A stretch of 64,000 nucleotides of DNA from CBDANW01 sp965197825 (lineage in GTDB: Bacteria > Acidobacteriota > Vicinamibacteria > Marinacidobacterales > DATDRI01). The position numbers and the translations under genes were made by a program. Below the pieces are notes generated by a model. It saw only the letters and a program-made list of their open reading frames with translations, was not told where the DNA came from and ran no database searches. Positions within the stretch are counted from its first letter, which is position 1, and each line of letters starts with the position of its first letter. Positions 63,702 through 64,000 of this stretch are shown here, piece by piece. The DNA lies in the NCBI GenBank assembly GCA_965197825.1, contig CBDANW010000003.1, positions 1,178,001 through 1,242,000 on the forward strand, written 5' to 3'.

Positions 63702-64000
63702 ATGCGAATCGCTCTCGACGCAAGAAAAATCAACGATTTCGGGATCGGGACCTATATCCGCAACCTGATCAAGCACCTTCCCATCGTCGATCCCGACACC
63801 CAATACTTCCCGTTATGCTATCCGCGGGACGAGGCGCTCGTCAGCTCGCTCAATCCCGACTGCACGCCGGTCCGGGTGAGCTCACCCAACTATTCGCTAC
63901 GCGAGCACGTGGCGATCCCGGCCATCCTCAGGCGCCTGCGCGTGCAGCTCTTTCACACGCCTCACTACGTGCTACCCATGCTGACGCCCTGCCCATCCGT
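63702..64000 (+). CDS. family-4 glycosyltransferase, N-terminal part (runs off window)
   Basis: From ATG 63702 the frame is open to the last base. It reads MRIALDARKINDFGIGTYIR, then a Rossmann-type alpha/beta pattern ending VQLFHTPHYVLPML. The ARKINDFGIGTYIRNLIKHL start is that of GT4 proteins and parallels the gene at 57615. The donor-binding half lies outside the window. The 190 bases between the palindrome and this start contain no other feature that I can see. Confidence 0.88.
   Translation, partial: MRIALDARKINDFGIGTYIRNLIKHLPIVDPDTQYFPLCYPRDEALVSSLNPDCTPVRVSSPNYSLREHVAIPAILRRLRVQLFHTPHYVLPMLTPCPS

Overview
This is a GC-rich bacterial chromosome segment, most likely from an Acidobacteriota-type organism. 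That is an inference from several traits: Ser/Thr kinases fused to TolB-like propellers and present in more than one copy, PEGA/TPR/FHA proteins, S9 and M50 peptidases, D-aminoacylase-like amidohydrolases, and the gene run yicC-gmk-coaBC-udg-priA. There is no rRNA and no taxonomic marker that settles it. Three tRNA genes are present: Arg-CCT, Pro-CGG and Pro-GGG, all with an encoded CCA end.

Layout. (1) 1-8.05 kb: a tight co-directional operon of seven genes. They encode a TPR-PEGA protein, an FHA-like/PEGA/FGE-fold membrane protein, a small exported protein, a MotA/TolQ/ExbB-type channel subunit, an actin/Hsp70-like protein with an FHA tail, and two VWA proteins. Each VWA protein has an N-terminal membrane helix with an Asp placed as in ExbD/TolR/MotB. 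I read this as a proton-motive-force-driven envelope machine whose periplasmic effectors are VWA domains. It is the best candidate here for an undescribed system. (2) 8.05-33.3 kb: an accessory region full of insertion sequences and broken genes. It holds a polytopic membrane protein, a less GC-rich M16 protease and fragments of ALDH, VIT and rhombosortase genes. It also holds a frameshifted sigma-54 activator, a lysophospholipid acyltransferase, a GGDEF-EAL gene split by an IS256-family element with a 9-bp target duplication, and broken Omp85 and sulfatase genes. Next come an IS3 element, a second IS256-type element, two decayed copies of the first IS, apt, acylphosphatase, a methyltransferase, truncated channel and glycosyltransferase genes, a small membrane protein and an alpha/beta hydrolase. 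(3) 33.4-39.4 kb: housekeeping genes: an HTH regulator, two tRNA-Pro genes bracketing yqaA and surE, merR, ihfA, der, an HU gene with a full-consensus sigma-70 promoter, and an M50 protease whose start is displaced by a 165-bp palindromic element. (4) 39.4-46.7 kb: three VapBC-type modules (one intact), an esterase pseudogene and a kinase pseudogene. (5) 46.7-64 kb: intact priA, udg, coaBC, gmk, yicC, msbA-like, glycosyltransferases, galE and ugd, a D-aminoacylase-like gene with a frameshifted signal peptide, an S9 peptidase, and the start of another glycosyltransferase.

How it fits together. The right end supplies DNA-metabolism functions and a surface-polysaccharide pathway: UDP-glucose dehydrogenase and epimerase make sugar donors, glycosyltransferases assemble the glycan, and an MsbA-like exporter sits nearby. 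Frameshifts and nonsense mutations fall almost only in accessory genes while the housekeeping genes are open. Together with several IS copies at different stages of decay, this indicates real, ongoing gene decay and IS-driven rearrangement more than random sequencing error.
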